Assembly: GCA_947471985.1 (NCBI GenBank)
Contig: CANIZL010000014.1
Span: forward strand, 1 to 64,000
DNA length: 64,000 bases
Direction: 5' to 3'
DNA from: Verrucomicrobiota bacterium
Lineage (GTDB): Bacteria; Verrucomicrobiota; Verrucomicrobiia; Limisphaerales; UBA9464
The notes beneath the pieces are model-generated. The model was not told the origin of the DNA, did no database searches, and was given only the letters and a program-made list of their open reading frames with translations. Both the position numbers and the translations under genes were made by a program. Positions 7,921 to 17,574 of the stretch are shown here, one piece after another; the stretch's first letter is position 1; the number at the start of each line of letters is the position of its first letter.

Positions 7921-8940
7921 TTACAGCAGGCCTTCCTGCACCATCAGTTCGGCGTTTTGGATCGCGTTCAACGCCGCGCCCTTCCAAAGGTTGTCCCCGG
8001 AAACCCACAGCGAGAGCCCGTTGTCCAGAGCTGTGTCGAGACGGATCCGCCCCACCCCGGCTTTGACCTTTTCGGCAAAATCCAAGGGGGTGGGATAACG
8101 CTTTTGGGCGGGATCATCCACGAGTTCGGCCCCGGCAAAGGCGGCGATGGCGGCGCGGGCACCTTCGACGGTCACCGGTCGTTCAAACTCGGCGTTCACG
8201 GCGATGGAATGAGCGCGAACCACAGGCACCCGGACGCAGGTGGCGGAGACCTTGAGGTCGGGCAGATTCATGATCTTCCGGCTCTCCAACATCATCTTGT
8301 TCTCTTCGCCGGTGTAGCCATCGGGGCCGAAGGAATCAATGTGCGGCAGGCAGTTGAACGCGATTTGGTACGGATAGACGCTGTGGGTGATCGGCTGCCC
8401 TTGCACATGGGCGGTCACCTGTTGCTGCAGTTCGCGCACTGCCTCGGCGCCCGTGCCGGACACGGATTGGTAGGTGGCGGCGAAATAGCGCTTGAGTCCA
8501 AACCGCACGTGCAGCGGCCACAGGGCCATCAGGGTCACCGCCGTGGAGCAATTCGGGTTGGCGATGATGCCCTTGTGCCGACGCAGTTCCTGGGGGTTGA
8601 TCTCCGGGATCACCAGCGGGACGTCGGGATCCATGCGGAGCGCCGAGCTCTTGTCGATGACCAAGCAGCCTGACTTGACCGCATCGGCAGCCAGCGCCCG
8701 GGTGACGGATCCGCCGGCGGCAAAGAACGCCACATGCACGCCTTCGAAGGCCCCGGGACGGGCTTCTTCGATGGTGTATTTTTTTCCGTAGTGCTCGACG
8801 GTCTTGCCCGCGGACCGGGCGGATGCGAAGAGGCGGAGCTGGTGGAGCGGGAACTTCCGCTCGTGCAGCAATCGCACGAGTTCCTGGCCGACGGCGCCCG
8901 TGGCGCCGACAACCCCGACGGTAAGTGAAGCGTTCTTCAC
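7921..8940 (-). CDS. asd: Aspartate-semialdehyde dehydrogenase
   Basis: 339 residues, GTG start. The N-terminal nucleotide-binding motif is VGVVGATGAVGQEL, the catalytic cysteine is in NPNCST (C131), and the YQSVSGTGAEAV segment is typical of the family. It reduces aspartyl phosphate to aspartate semialdehyde with NADPH, the branch point to lysine/diaminopimelate, threonine and methionine. It stands alone, convergent with the Fe-S genes and divergent from the zinc-ribbon gene. Confidence 0.95.
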   Translation of the reverse strand: MKNASLTVGVVGATGAVGQELVRLLHERKFPLHQLRLFASARSAGKTVEHYGKKYTIEEARPGAFEGVHVAFFAAGGSVTRALAADAVKSGCLVIDKSSALRMDPDVPLVIPEINPQELRRHKGIIANPNCSTAVTLMALWPLHVRFGLKRYFAATYQSVSGTGAEAVRELQQQVTAHVQGQPITHSVYPYQIAFNCLPHIDSFGPDGYTGEENKMMLESRKIMNLPDLKVSATCVRVPVVRAHSIAVNAEFERPVTVEGARAAIAAFAGAELVDDPAQKRYPTPLDFAEKVKAGVGRIRLDTALDNGLSLWVSGDNLWKGAALNAIQNAELMVQEGLL

Positions 8941-9208
8941 GATAGGATCAGTATTTTAGTGGTGCCTCGGGATCAGGACCCCGACGCAAAGGACTCGGTG
9001 TTTACCTCCATCCTTGCCTGCCCGCAATGGAAAGACGGGTGAGACCACGGAGGAGCCGGCGACCGAAAAGGACGAGGCGCCGACCGATTCCGCACTCAAA
9101 ATGTTCCGGATTCACGGGCCCAGCCTCACGAAGGGCCGGTCGACGGGCCGGTCGACGGGGCCGCGGATCGGCCTTCCCTTGCCGGGCGAAACCGGTTATT
9201 CGTTGGCC

Positions 9209-9691
9209 ATGGACATCATTTTCAAGTGCCCGCACTGCACCACCGATCTGGAAGTCGAGGCGGAGGCCGCCGGACAGCAGATCGAATGTCCCAATTGCAG
9301 CAAGGCGATCACCATCCCGCAGGCGTCGGAGCCGGCCTCCATTCGTCCGTCCGCGCCCCCTTTGGGCGCCGCCTCGGGTGATTTAAAGGCGGAGAAGCGG
9401 ATGTCGGTTCCGGTCAGCAGCAAGCCGGTTGAACCGTTGATCCAGAAGGCCAACAAGTCCCTGGATGTGGTCGCCAAGGAAACCCGGCCCGGCATGAAGG
9501 TGCGGACCATCCGTCATTCGGACTGCAAGGAGGTCGGGAAGGATCTTTTCGACGCCAAGGTCAGCGAGGCGCTCAATGAACTGGGCGACGGCAACATCAT
9601 CAGCATCACGCCGATCAATTACAGCTACGTGGACATGGGCACCCAGAAGCTGCTGACGGATTTTGGGGTGATGATTGTCTATCGTGGATGA
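9209..9691 (+). CDS. Small zinc-ribbon protein with Cse60-like C-terminal domain
   Basis: 160 residues from the ATG at 9209 (MDIIFKCPHC); the open frame extends back to 9014 but that part is low-complexity. The first 30 residues carry two CxxC pairs (CPHC and CPNC) forming a zinc ribbon of the MJ0042 kind. An Ala/Pro/Ser linker follows. The last ~65 residues (from KVRTIRHSD to VMIVYRG) form a compact alpha/beta unit whose pattern recalls the small sporulation protein Cse60. No function is known. It is followed by a 211-bp gap and then gap. Confidence 0.65.
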   Translation: MDIIFKCPHCTTDLEVEAEAAGQQIECPNCSKAITIPQASEPASIRPSAPPLGAASGDLKAEKRMSVPVSSKPVEPLIQKANKSLDVVAKETRPGMKVRTIRHSDCKEVGKDLFDAKVSEALNELGDGNIISITPINYSYVDMGTQKLLTDFGVMIVYRG

Positions 9692-9832
9692 GGGATGGCG
9701 GTGTGTTTCTGTGGCCATTCGTCCGAGTGTTCAGGGCAAGTCCAATGCATTCCGCTCATGGAGTGCTGGATTTTTGAGAGGGGCGGGATGAGGCCGTCCG
9801 GGGCCGCGGCCGGTCGCCCGTAAAATCCTCCG

Positions 9833-9860
9833 TTGACCCATCGGTGCGTCCCCGTAATGT
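9833..9860 (+). promoter_or_regulatory. Candidate sigma-70 promoter of gap
   Basis: TTGACC (9833-9838) and TAATGT (9855-9860) are separated by 16 bp, giving a predicted start near 9867 and a leader of about 35 nt before the gap ATG. The match is good but not perfect and rests on pattern alone. Confidence 0.4.
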
Positions 9861-9893
9861 GCCCCTTCTGTTAGATACGAAAATTGCAACTGA

Positions 9894-10952
<1,059 letters not shown>

Positions 10953-10972
10953 GGTCCTGCGAAAAAGAAAAG

Positions 10973-11002
10973 CGGCGGTCCACCAAGGGCCGCCGTTTTT
11001 TT
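10973..11002 (+). terminator. Intrinsic terminator of gap
   Basis: CGGCGGTCC (10973-10981) pairs with GGGCCGCCG (10987-10995) with one G-U pair and a 5-nt loop, followed by a run of seven T. Confidence 0.88.
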
Positions 11003-11112
11003 ATGTGTGTGCCCGGCAGGTGGGCGCAGGCAGCGAGGAAGCTGGGGCCGACACGCCGACAGGAAAGTCCGCGATACTGGTAACGCCGGGCTTCCCACCC
11101 GGCGAATACCGG

Positions 11113-11331
11113 TCAATTGCAGCCGCAGCCGCCGCCGCCCACGCCCTTGCCGCCCGTGGCGGCTTCCCGGCTGAACCAGACGTGCTCGGTGAAGGTCATT
11201 CCCAACGGATCCCGGTCCGGGCGCATGGTGATGTCTCCCAAGGTGCCCCGCTGCCACGGCTTCACGTTCTGGCAACCGGCCAGGGCGCCCGTCGCCGCCA
11301 CGAGCGCGCTCCAAAGCAGCACCCGGCGCAT
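11113..11331 (-). CDS. Small DUF4266 lipoprotein
   Basis: 72 residues from the ATG at 11331; an alternative ATG at 11373 would add 14 residues. It starts with a lipoprotein signal peptide (MRRVLLWSALVAATGALAGC, lipobox LAGC). The mature part CQNVKPWQRGTLGDITM and the ending GGGGCGCN match the DUF4266 family. The terminal Gly/Cys-rich tail is conserved in that family. In other bacteria DUF4266 genes accompany DUF3570 outer-membrane proteins, which are not seen here. Function is unknown. Confidence 0.8.
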   Translation of the reverse strand: MRRVLLWSALVAATGALAGCQNVKPWQRGTLGDITMRPDRDPLGMTFTEHVWFSREAATGGKGVGGGGCGCN

Positions 11332-11463
11332 CCGCGGATCGCGGGTCACGTTCCAAACGACGGGAAGTTTCATGGGGCTAAGATGCCCGCGGTCCCCCGG
11401 TTTCGTCCAGTGCCTAAATTGGGCGCCCGACCCGGAAAGGCTGTCCGCTGACGCCCGTGTGCG

Positions 11464-12108
11464 TCAGTAGAGCGCCGAGACGGCGGTGCGATACGCCGCG
11501 GCCGGTTCCGTGGGCCCGGCCACCGTCGTGTTCAGGTCGCGCAACAGGCCGTCCTGCAATCCATAAATCCAACCGTGAACGGTAAGTTCCTGACCCCGTT
11601 CCCAGGCGTCGCGGGCGATGGTGGTTTGACACACGTTGGCCACCTGCTCGATGACGTTTAATTCGCACAAGCGATCCGAGGTCTCGGCTTCGCTGCCCGC
11701 GCGGGCGAGGTGTGCCTGATGCTTTTCCCGGACGTCCTGGACGTGGCGCAGCCAGTTGTCGCTCAAACCAATCCGATCACGCCGCAGCGCCGCCCGGACG
11801 CCGCTGCATCCGTAGTGACCGCAGACGATGATGTGGCGAACCTTCAGAATATCCACGGCAAACTGCATCACGGAAAGGCAATTGAGGTCCGTGTGCACGA
11901 CCAGGTTCGCCACGTTGCGGTGGACAAACAGTTCGCCGGGCAACAGGCCGACGATCTGATTGGCGGGCACCCGGCTGTCCGAGCAGCCGATCCAAAGATA
12001 ACCGGGTGATTGTTGCTGGGAGAGGTTGAGGAAGAAATCCGGGTCCTGCTGCCGGATCCGTTCGGCCCACGCCCGGTTGTGATCGAAGAGGTGTTTAAGT
12101 GTTCGCAT
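11464..12108 (-). CDS. can: Beta-class carbonic anhydrase
   Basis: 214 residues from the ATG at 12108 (MRTLKHLFDHN). Zinc ligands and the catalytic dyad are visible: CSDSR (C42, D44, R46) and CGHYGC (H98, C101). It interconverts CO2 and bicarbonate in the cytoplasm, supplying bicarbonate to carboxylases. An in-frame open stretch upstream to 12282 has no family similarity and is left out. Confidence 0.95.
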   Translation of the reverse strand: MRTLKHLFDHNRAWAERIRQQDPDFFLNLSQQQSPGYLWIGCSDSRVPANQIVGLLPGELFVHRNVANLVVHTDLNCLSVMQFAVDILKVRHIIVCGHYGCSGVRAALRRDRIGLSDNWLRHVQDVREKHQAHLARAGSEAETSDRLCELNVIEQVANVCQTTIARDAWERGQELTVHGWIYGLQDGLLRDLNTTVAGPTEPAAAYRTAVSALY

Positions 12109-12324
12109 AGGCAACAAGGGTGGCCGCGTCAGCGGCGGGCCGGCGGGAGTCCATGGCCCGGGTTTTCCGACCGATGAGGCCGGAAGGGGTTCACCGGGGA
12201 TACGTTCCGACCGGCGGTGGGAGTTCTCTCGGGTGACGGTAGTGACATCGGTTGGGGAATACTCCGCTGCGCCCTCTCCCAAGCAAGGACCAATTGGGAA
12301 CGCCGGTTCGAGGCAGGAGCGGGT

Positions 12325-14034
12325 TTAGGGCAGGTCGAGTTGGACCAGCGAGACACCCTGTCGCGGTAGCATCAGGTTCAGTTGGGTGGAGGTTTTGCCG
12401 AGGGGCACAACGCGGGACTCGCCCATCGTGGCGAGTTGTCCGGCCTGTTCCAGGAGCCGGTGCTGCTCGGCAGAGGGTTGCGCCGGCCGCCCCATTTTTT
12501 GCCAGACCACGTAGGCATTGCTGTGCTCGGCGTCGATGCGGTATTCCGTCATCGTGCCGTTGCCCGTCTTTCCCGGCAGACCGGTGATCGCCAGCGAGAC
12601 CTGGGCCGCGGGACCGGCGAGGTCGTCGTCATGGTAATGCCAGACCAGGATCGTCAGGCGTTTGCCGTTGAGTGCCGCCAGAGCCTGAACGTCGGGGCGC
12701 TGGCGGACGCCTTCCCGAAGGATGGATTCGAGGCTGACGGCGCCATCGCTCTCGGTGGTCAGGCGTTGACCGCTCATGCGGCTCATCAGGCGGAAGGTGT
12801 TGAGCACGGGGTGATCGATCCCGTGGCTGGCGAGCACGCGGAAACCCGCGAAGTAGGGTTGATCCTCGAATTCAAATGCCCAGGTCAGGGCGCCCTCCAG
12901 GTTCACCTGGTGTTTCGCGGCGAGTTCGTGCTTCCGGGCAAAGCTGGCGGCGGTGTAGCTGGAATACATGGTGCCATTGCGGTAGCCGTTCTGCGGGCCC
13001 TGACAGGCGGCGCATCCTTCGGGATCGCTCTCGCCGATGACGATCGGTGTCTTCCGATACTCTGGGAATCCCGCCACCACGGCCATCGCCTTGTCGATGT
13101 CCTGCAACTGATGGGAGATGCCCATGCGGACGTGTCCGTCGACAAATTGCGGTTGCCCTTTGGCATGAAACGAGATGAGATCGAGCGCTGTACCGATCCG
13201 TCCGGTGGCAGCGTTGGTGCCCCGTGCGCAGTGCTCCAGGAATTGGCCCAGGAAACGGCCGCCGGGTCCGCCGGCGGTCTCGGGTCCACCGATCCGCGCC
13301 GTGGGCAGGGCGTGGCGGACCCCGGCCACAGTGTGGTCATAGAGACGATGGAACTCCTCCGGGGTGCCCTGCCAGTAGCCGATGTTGGGCTCGTTCCAGA
13401 GTTCCCACCACCACGTTTCGGTTTCGGCCCGGCCGTAGCGGGAGACGCAGTGCTCGGTCCAGCGGCGACAGAGCTCTTCCCATTTGGCATAGTCCTTGGG
13501 CGGATAAGCCCAGCCGAGATAGATGTCGCCATACTTCTGTCCGGGCTGCCAGTGATGCTCGTAGGGATCCGGGTGAACGGACATCGCCCGGGGCATGAAG
13601 CCGAATTGCACGTAGGGCCGGACGCCCCGCTCGAGATACGTGTCGAAGATGCGGTCCGTGATCGTCCAATCGTAAATCGCCCGCCCTTGGGCATCCTCGG
13701 TATAGGCATTGGAACTCCCCCACTTCAGGTGGGGCGTGCCGTCGCCCGTGCACAGCATATTGTGCGCGCGGAAAAAGACGTCCTTGGGCGCCATGGCGCC
13801 GAGTTCGCTCAACAATTTTCGGCCATCTTTCAGGTAGGCGTAGTTGGGTTCGTCGGCGCCGAAGTAGCGCCAGATCGGCCGCAGCACTCCGAGGGGCCGG
13901 CCGGCGTCCACCGTGATGGCGACGGGGAAAGTTTCCTCCGCAGCCGCCGCGACCGATCCCCCGGCGAGGACACACGTGACGACAGCGATCGCGGCGGGAA
14001 AGCGGAAGCGCGAACGGGTGGCGGTGTTGATCAT
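12325..14034 (-). CDS. Exported GH39-like glycoside hydrolase
   Basis: 569 residues from the ATG at 14034, which gives a signal peptide (FPAAIAVVTCVLAGGSVAAAA). A TIM barrel follows with the clan GH-A motif WELWNEPNIGYW, whose Glu is the acid/base. TPIVIGESDPEG carries the probable nucleophile. The last ~130 residues look like the beta-sandwich that closes GH39 enzymes. GH39 includes beta-xylosidases and iduronidases; specificity cannot be read. The gene is 104 bp downstream of the bactofilin/RDD gene, possibly the same transcript. The long open frame upstream of 14034 is not family-like. Confidence 0.85.
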   Translation of the reverse strand: MINTATRSRFRFPAAIAVVTCVLAGGSVAAAAEETFPVAITVDAGRPLGVLRPIWRYFGADEPNYAYLKDGRKLLSELGAMAPKDVFFRAHNMLCTGDGTPHLKWGSSNAYTEDAQGRAIYDWTITDRIFDTYLERGVRPYVQFGFMPRAMSVHPDPYEHHWQPGQKYGDIYLGWAYPPKDYAKWEELCRRWTEHCVSRYGRAETETWWWELWNEPNIGYWQGTPEEFHRLYDHTVAGVRHALPTARIGGPETAGGPGGRFLGQFLEHCARGTNAATGRIGTALDLISFHAKGQPQFVDGHVRMGISHQLQDIDKAMAVVAGFPEYRKTPIVIGESDPEGCAACQGPQNGYRNGTMYSSYTAASFARKHELAAKHQVNLEGALTWAFEFEDQPYFAGFRVLASHGIDHPVLNTFRLMSRMSGQRLTTESDGAVSLESILREGVRQRPDVQALAALNGKRLTILVWHYHDDDLAGPAAQVSLAITGLPGKTGNGTMTEYRIDAEHSNAYVVWQKMGRPAQPSAEQHRLLEQAGQLATMGESRVVPLGKTSTQLNLMLPRQGVSLVQLDLP

Positions 14035-14138
14035 CCGCCCAGCGTTGGGCACGGGACGGCGCGTGTCCACGGCACCCGGGGATCGAACCTCGCGTCGCCT
14101 CCGAAGCGCCGGGGGCCTGAACTCCCGCGCAGGTCCAC

Positions 14139-16145
14139 CTACACGAGCGAGCGCGTCCGATCTTCCTTCACCACCACTGTGCCGGCGAGTTTGTCCTGCC
14201 AGGTCTGCTGATCGAGGTCCCAAGCGCACCAGAATTCACCCAGCCCGCCGCTGAAGAGGCTGAGAAAGGAAGCCAGCGAACGCACGACGGCGACCTGCCA
14301 GTCAATGCGCCGGCCGTCGAGTCGGATCACTCGGATGCCGGTCAGCAGGCCGCCAACGGTGGCGCCCTTCCAGACCCAGAATCCGGCGAAATAGAGAATG
14401 GCCACCAGTACCATTCCAAAGGGAATTCGCTCGAACCAACGGGGCAGGATCATTTCGAGCATGCCATAGACGAGCACGTCGACGAGCAGCGCCAGCAACC
14501 GCAGGCGAAGTCCCACGCGCGGCAGGGCCCAAAGATCTCGCTCCAATGGGGACGCTCCTGAAGGCAGAGGAGTCGGGCCGGTGGCGCCGGTGGGCGGGAT
14601 CACGGGCGGTGGCGGGGCGCCGGGGCCGGTGGACACATCCGGAATCCGGGCATCCATGCGCGTTGGAAAGGCGGGTGGAATCAGCGCGTCACGGGTGGCG
14701 GGTGCCGTGGTCGCGCCGGCGGCGTTCGTGACATCCAGCAGATGGGTGGCCGGCAAGGTCGGCGGGTTTTCCGGCGTAAATTCGATGCGCGGGGCCGCCG
14801 GCACAAGAACCTCCAAAGGAGCTTCGGCCAGGGTTGTTGGTTGGGGCGGCGCCGGGGACTCGGTGGCCACGGGGACCGGAACGCTGGCGGGAGTGGCGAG
14901 GGAAGTCACCGTGGGGGAAATCACCCCGGGGCTGGCCGCCGCGGTGGCCAGCCCCGGGCTCACGGCATTGGACCGATTGAACAAGAGCATCAGGGCGGCC
15001 CCCAAACCCCAAAGTGTGACCACGGTCCAGATACCCACGCCCACATACGGCACCAGATATACGCCGACCAGTAACGCGGTTCCAAGCAGGTAGGCGGGCC
15101 ATACGGATTCACCCTCGCGCGCCGCCGAGTCGGCCGGGCTTGTCGAACCACTTCCGGACAGTCCGCCGAGCGCGAGCAGTCGCCCGCCCAATTGCAACTC
15201 CATGGCGACCTTCCCAACGATGACCCCGAGCATTACGGCGAGAATGAAGAAGGGGGCTCCCAGGCAGCCGGTGACCAGCGAGACCGCCAATCCGACGATC
15301 AGCAGCAGGGGCAGCGAAACCATGCCGAGCAACAAGGTGGTCAGGGGACGCTCGCCGACCAGACGCGCTGTCCGGGTAATGGATTGTGGAAAGAGTTGCA
15401 GCGCGGCCACGTGGGCGATAATCAGGCCCAATAGGACGGCCCACGGCCAAGCCAGCGTGAGCGACAATGGTCGGCCCTTGAAGACTTGTTCGGTCAGGAA
15501 AATCCGCGCTTCGGGCGCGAGATTGTTCAGCCACTCGTTGGGCGTTTGATTGATGACGTCCCGCCAGGGCACGCCTTTGCGCCAGGCCTGCTTGCCTTGG
15601 ATCAAGGCTCCCGAGCGCTTCTCCAATTTCCCAAATCCCGTCACGTCGCCCCGAACCACCGCGTTGGACCCTAACACCAAACGGCAGCCGGCGCCGACCA
15701 CGGAGCCATCGATGGTTCCGTTCACGGTGACCTTGCCGCCCATGACCAACAGATCGCCGAGTACGCGGCCGTCGATCGTGGCTTTCCCCATGGCGACCGT
15801 CAGGTCCTCGATGGATTCCCCCGCCGCCACATGGCGACTCTCGCCCGGACCGACGACGTCGGGGTTTTTGTCGCCCTCTCCGGAGGGTTTTCCGCGTGAG
15901 CGTTTGGGGGCCGGGCGCGGGGCGATTTCGTCGGCCTCAGGCGACTCGGGTTTCTCCGCGTTGCTGTCCGGGGCGGCCTCTGGGGCGGCCCCGGCCCCGG
16001 CCGTGGTGGCCGGGATCGCTTTTGCCGCCGAATTCGGTTCGAGTGCGGCCCCGGTGCCGGACGTCTGCAGGACCAGGGTTAGCAGGACGAGAAAAAACGA
16101 ACGGATCAACCGGAATCGCCGCAGACGGAAGGGAAGGGGAATCAT
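14139..16145 (-). CDS. Bactofilin-like / multi-TM / RDD fusion membrane protein
   Basis: 668 residues from the ATG at 16145. Domain order: a hydrophobic leader (residues ~11-33), an acidic Pro/Glu-rich linker, and a polymer-forming right-handed beta-helix stretch (about 105-180). The helix stretch has repeats such as GKATIDGRVLGDLLVMGG and GTIDGSVVGAGCRL. Next come four or so membrane helices (about 235-390), a 150-residue Pro/Ala/Thr linker and a C-terminal RDD domain (about 560-668). The C-terminal RDD region has VGLRLRLLALLVDVLV and the closing TWQDKLAGTVVV. Sigma factor and anti-sigma-like genes lie directly upstream (17 bp gap to the latter). It may be an envelope stress or cytoskeletal-anchoring protein; the function is unknown. 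Confidence 0.75.
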   Translation of the reverse strand: MIPLPFRLRRFRLIRSFFLVLLTLVLQTSGTGAALEPNSAAKAIPATTAGAGAAPEAAPDSNAEKPESPEADEIAPRPAPKRSRGKPSGEGDKNPDVVGPGESRHVAAGESIEDLTVAMGKATIDGRVLGDLLVMGGKVTVNGTIDGSVVGAGCRLVLGSNAVVRGDVTGFGKLEKRSGALIQGKQAWRKGVPWRDVINQTPNEWLNNLAPEARIFLTEQVFKGRPLSLTLAWPWAVLLGLIIAHVAALQLFPQSITRTARLVGERPLTTLLLGMVSLPLLLIVGLAVSLVTGCLGAPFFILAVMLGVIVGKVAMELQLGGRLLALGGLSGSGSTSPADSAAREGESVWPAYLLGTALLVGVYLVPYVGVGIWTVVTLWGLGAALMLLFNRSNAVSPGLATAAASPGVISPTVTSLATPASVPVPVATESPAPPQPTTLAEAPLEVLVPAAPRIEFTPENPPTLPATHLLDVTNAAGATTAPATRDALIPPAFPTRMDARIPDVSTGPGAPPPPVIPPTGATGPTPLPSGASPLERDLWALPRVGLRLRLLALLVDVLVYGMLEMILPRWFERIPFGMVLVAILYFAGFWVWKGATVGGLLTGIRVIRLDGRRIDWQVAVVRSLASFLSLFSGGLGEFWCAWDLDQQTWQDKLAGTVVVKEDRTRSLV

Positions 16146-16162
16146 GGCGGGGCGGGTGAATT

Positions 16163-16678
16163 TTACTGAGCTGAGGATCGAACCAACCGCCAGGCGGCGG
16201 TACCGAGTCCGAGGGTGCCGAGAGCGATGATGCCGAACGCGCTGCCGCCGACCAGCCACCACGTTGAGGGGAGCGATTGGGCGACGGTGAGCAGGGAGCG
16301 GGTGCAGGTTTCGGCGGCGCTCAGAAAGGCGGGGACGTCCTCCACTCCGGCGAGGGAGGGTGAGGCTTTGGTGGCGCTCCAGCCGCCTTCGATCAAGCGG
16401 AGGGTTCCGGCGACGATGCCGGCGAGCAGGAAGGTGGAGAGCCAGCGCATCAATTCGGGCCAGTCGGTCCATGGGCGGCGGTACCAAATTAGTTTCGCCC
16501 GGCGCGCCAACTCCGCCATCACGCGCGGCGCGAGGGTGGCCGGTGCGCGCCGGGCGGGCAATTGGCGCAGCACTCGGTGAGCCCGCTCCGCCAACAAGTC
16601 GGTCTCCGTCTGACGGAGAGCCGGGGCCGTCCCCGGGCGGCCGGGGAGTCCTCGACCCTGATCTCGTTCGTCGTTCAT
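16163..16678 (-). CDS. Putative anti-sigma factor / membrane protein
   Basis: 171 residues from the ATG at 16678; a TTG 15 bp upstream is an alternative. The N-terminal ~65 residues are charged and soluble, with repeated Arg/Ala. Two membrane helices follow (WLSTFLLAGIVAGTL and the C-terminal WLVGGSAFGIIALGTLGLG). No zinc-type HxxxCxxC anti-sigma motif is present. The anti-sigma idea rests on position: it starts 33 bp after the ECF sigma gene on the same strand. Confidence 0.6.
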   Translation of the reverse strand: MNDERDQGRGLPGRPGTAPALRQTETDLLAERAHRVLRQLPARRAPATLAPRVMAELARRAKLIWYRRPWTDWPELMRWLSTFLLAGIVAGTLRLIEGGWSATKASPSLAGVEDVPAFLSAAETCTRSLLTVAQSLPSTWWLVGGSAFGIIALGTLGLGTAAWRLVRSSAQ

Positions 16679-16711
16679 AAAATCAATTTCCAAGGTGTGC
16701 GCCGCTCTGGT

Positions 16712-17266
16712 TCAAACACCCAGTTCCTGGCGCCTAAGTTGCAGTTTTTTCAAAAGGGCAGCCCGGGCGCGGTGAATGTCCGTCTTCACCTTGCCCAGAC
16801 TCACTTTCAGGCGGCTGGCGATCTCGGCGTAGTCGAGGTCTTCGTAATGGTACAGGACGAGAGCCAGACGTTGATTGGCCGGAAGTTTGAGGAGTGCTTC
16901 TTCCAGCAATTGCCGCTGATCCCCCGTCAATACCTCCGCGTCGAGGGTTTCGGGCGCGGCAAACGTTGCCTCGAGGCCCTCGTCGTCATCAGAAGCGTCA
17001 CTGGATTTGAGATCGCTGAAGAATCGCCAGCGATTGCGATAACGTTCCAAATGGTTGAGACAGAGGTTGCGGGTGACGGTTTTCAACCAGCCACCGGCCG
17101 TGGCACTCCCCGCGAGCTCGTCCCAATGGTTCCAAGCTCGGAGAAAGGCTTCCTGGGAAACATCCTCCGCCTCCGCCTCCCGGCCGAGAAGCCGAAAGGC
17201 GGTCGCATAGACCATATCCTGATACTGCTGCAGGAATGTCTCAAACTGGGCGGGATCCGCGGTCAT
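16712..17266 (-). CDS. ECF-type RNA polymerase sigma factor
   Basis: 184 residues from the ATG at 17266. Region 2 spans about residues 5-70 (FLQQYQDMVYATAFRLLG, then AEDVSQEAFLRAW), and region 4 about 115-175 (LPANQRLALVLYHYEDLDYAEIASRL, then VKTDIHRARAALLKKL). An acidic linker (SSDASDDDEGLEA) separates them. It directs polymerase to a specific regulon, probably including its own operon with the anti-sigma-like and bactofilin/RDD genes. An extension to 17329 is possible. Confidence 0.92.
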   Translation of the reverse strand: MTADPAQFETFLQQYQDMVYATAFRLLGREAEAEDVSQEAFLRAWNHWDELAGSATAGGWLKTVTRNLCLNHLERYRNRWRFFSDLKSSDASDDDEGLEATFAAPETLDAEVLTGDQRQLLEEALLKLPANQRLALVLYHYEDLDYAEIASRLKVSLGKVKTDIHRARAALLKKLQLRRQELGV

Positions 17267-17574
17267 CCTGACCCGTCTGAAACGGGCATGTGCCCGCATC
17301 ATACCCGGGAACATCGCGAATGGTTGCAAAAATCGCCGGGCCCGAGTCCGAGATTTGATTGAGGGCGTCGAAGTCGCTCATTTTCGTCGTCCGTCGGAAC
17401 GTCCGCCCTGGCAATTTACCCCGGAAACTCCCCAAAATGAATAAAGTTGGGTCTCGCCGGCGTCTCAACCGAAGCCCGCTTGTGAAAACTTTCACAAATA
17501 GGCTTGCGGGTTGCCAAGGTGCCCATAGCATCTGCCCGTAGGTTGGACTAAGTCGGAATTTTCGAATTAAAGAC
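17267..17574. other. Divergent intergenic region
   Basis: This 308-bp region separates the minus-strand sigma factor from the plus-strand cupredoxin-like gene. It contains a CRP-type palindrome at 17472-17505. No convincing gene or sigma-70 promoter pair was found, although the sigma-factor start may lie a little upstream, at 17329. Confidence 0.6.
17472..17505. promoter_or_regulatory. Perfect CRP/FNR-type palindrome
   Basis: TGTGA (17481-17485) and TCACA (17492-17496) are separated by exactly 6 bp, the CRP consensus arrangement. The symmetry extends to an 18-bp perfect palindrome (17480-17497) and to outer arms AAGCC (17472-17476) and GGCTT (17501-17505). It lies about 70 bp upstream of the gene at 17575. 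The likely ligand is a CRP/FNR-superfamily regulator acting on the respiratory genes; this is inference. Confidence 0.6.

Noticed and set aside
12382-14211. A 609-codon plus-strand frame opposite the GH39-like gene
   Set aside because: The minus-strand frame has a signal peptide and both catalytic Glu motifs; the plus frame has none.
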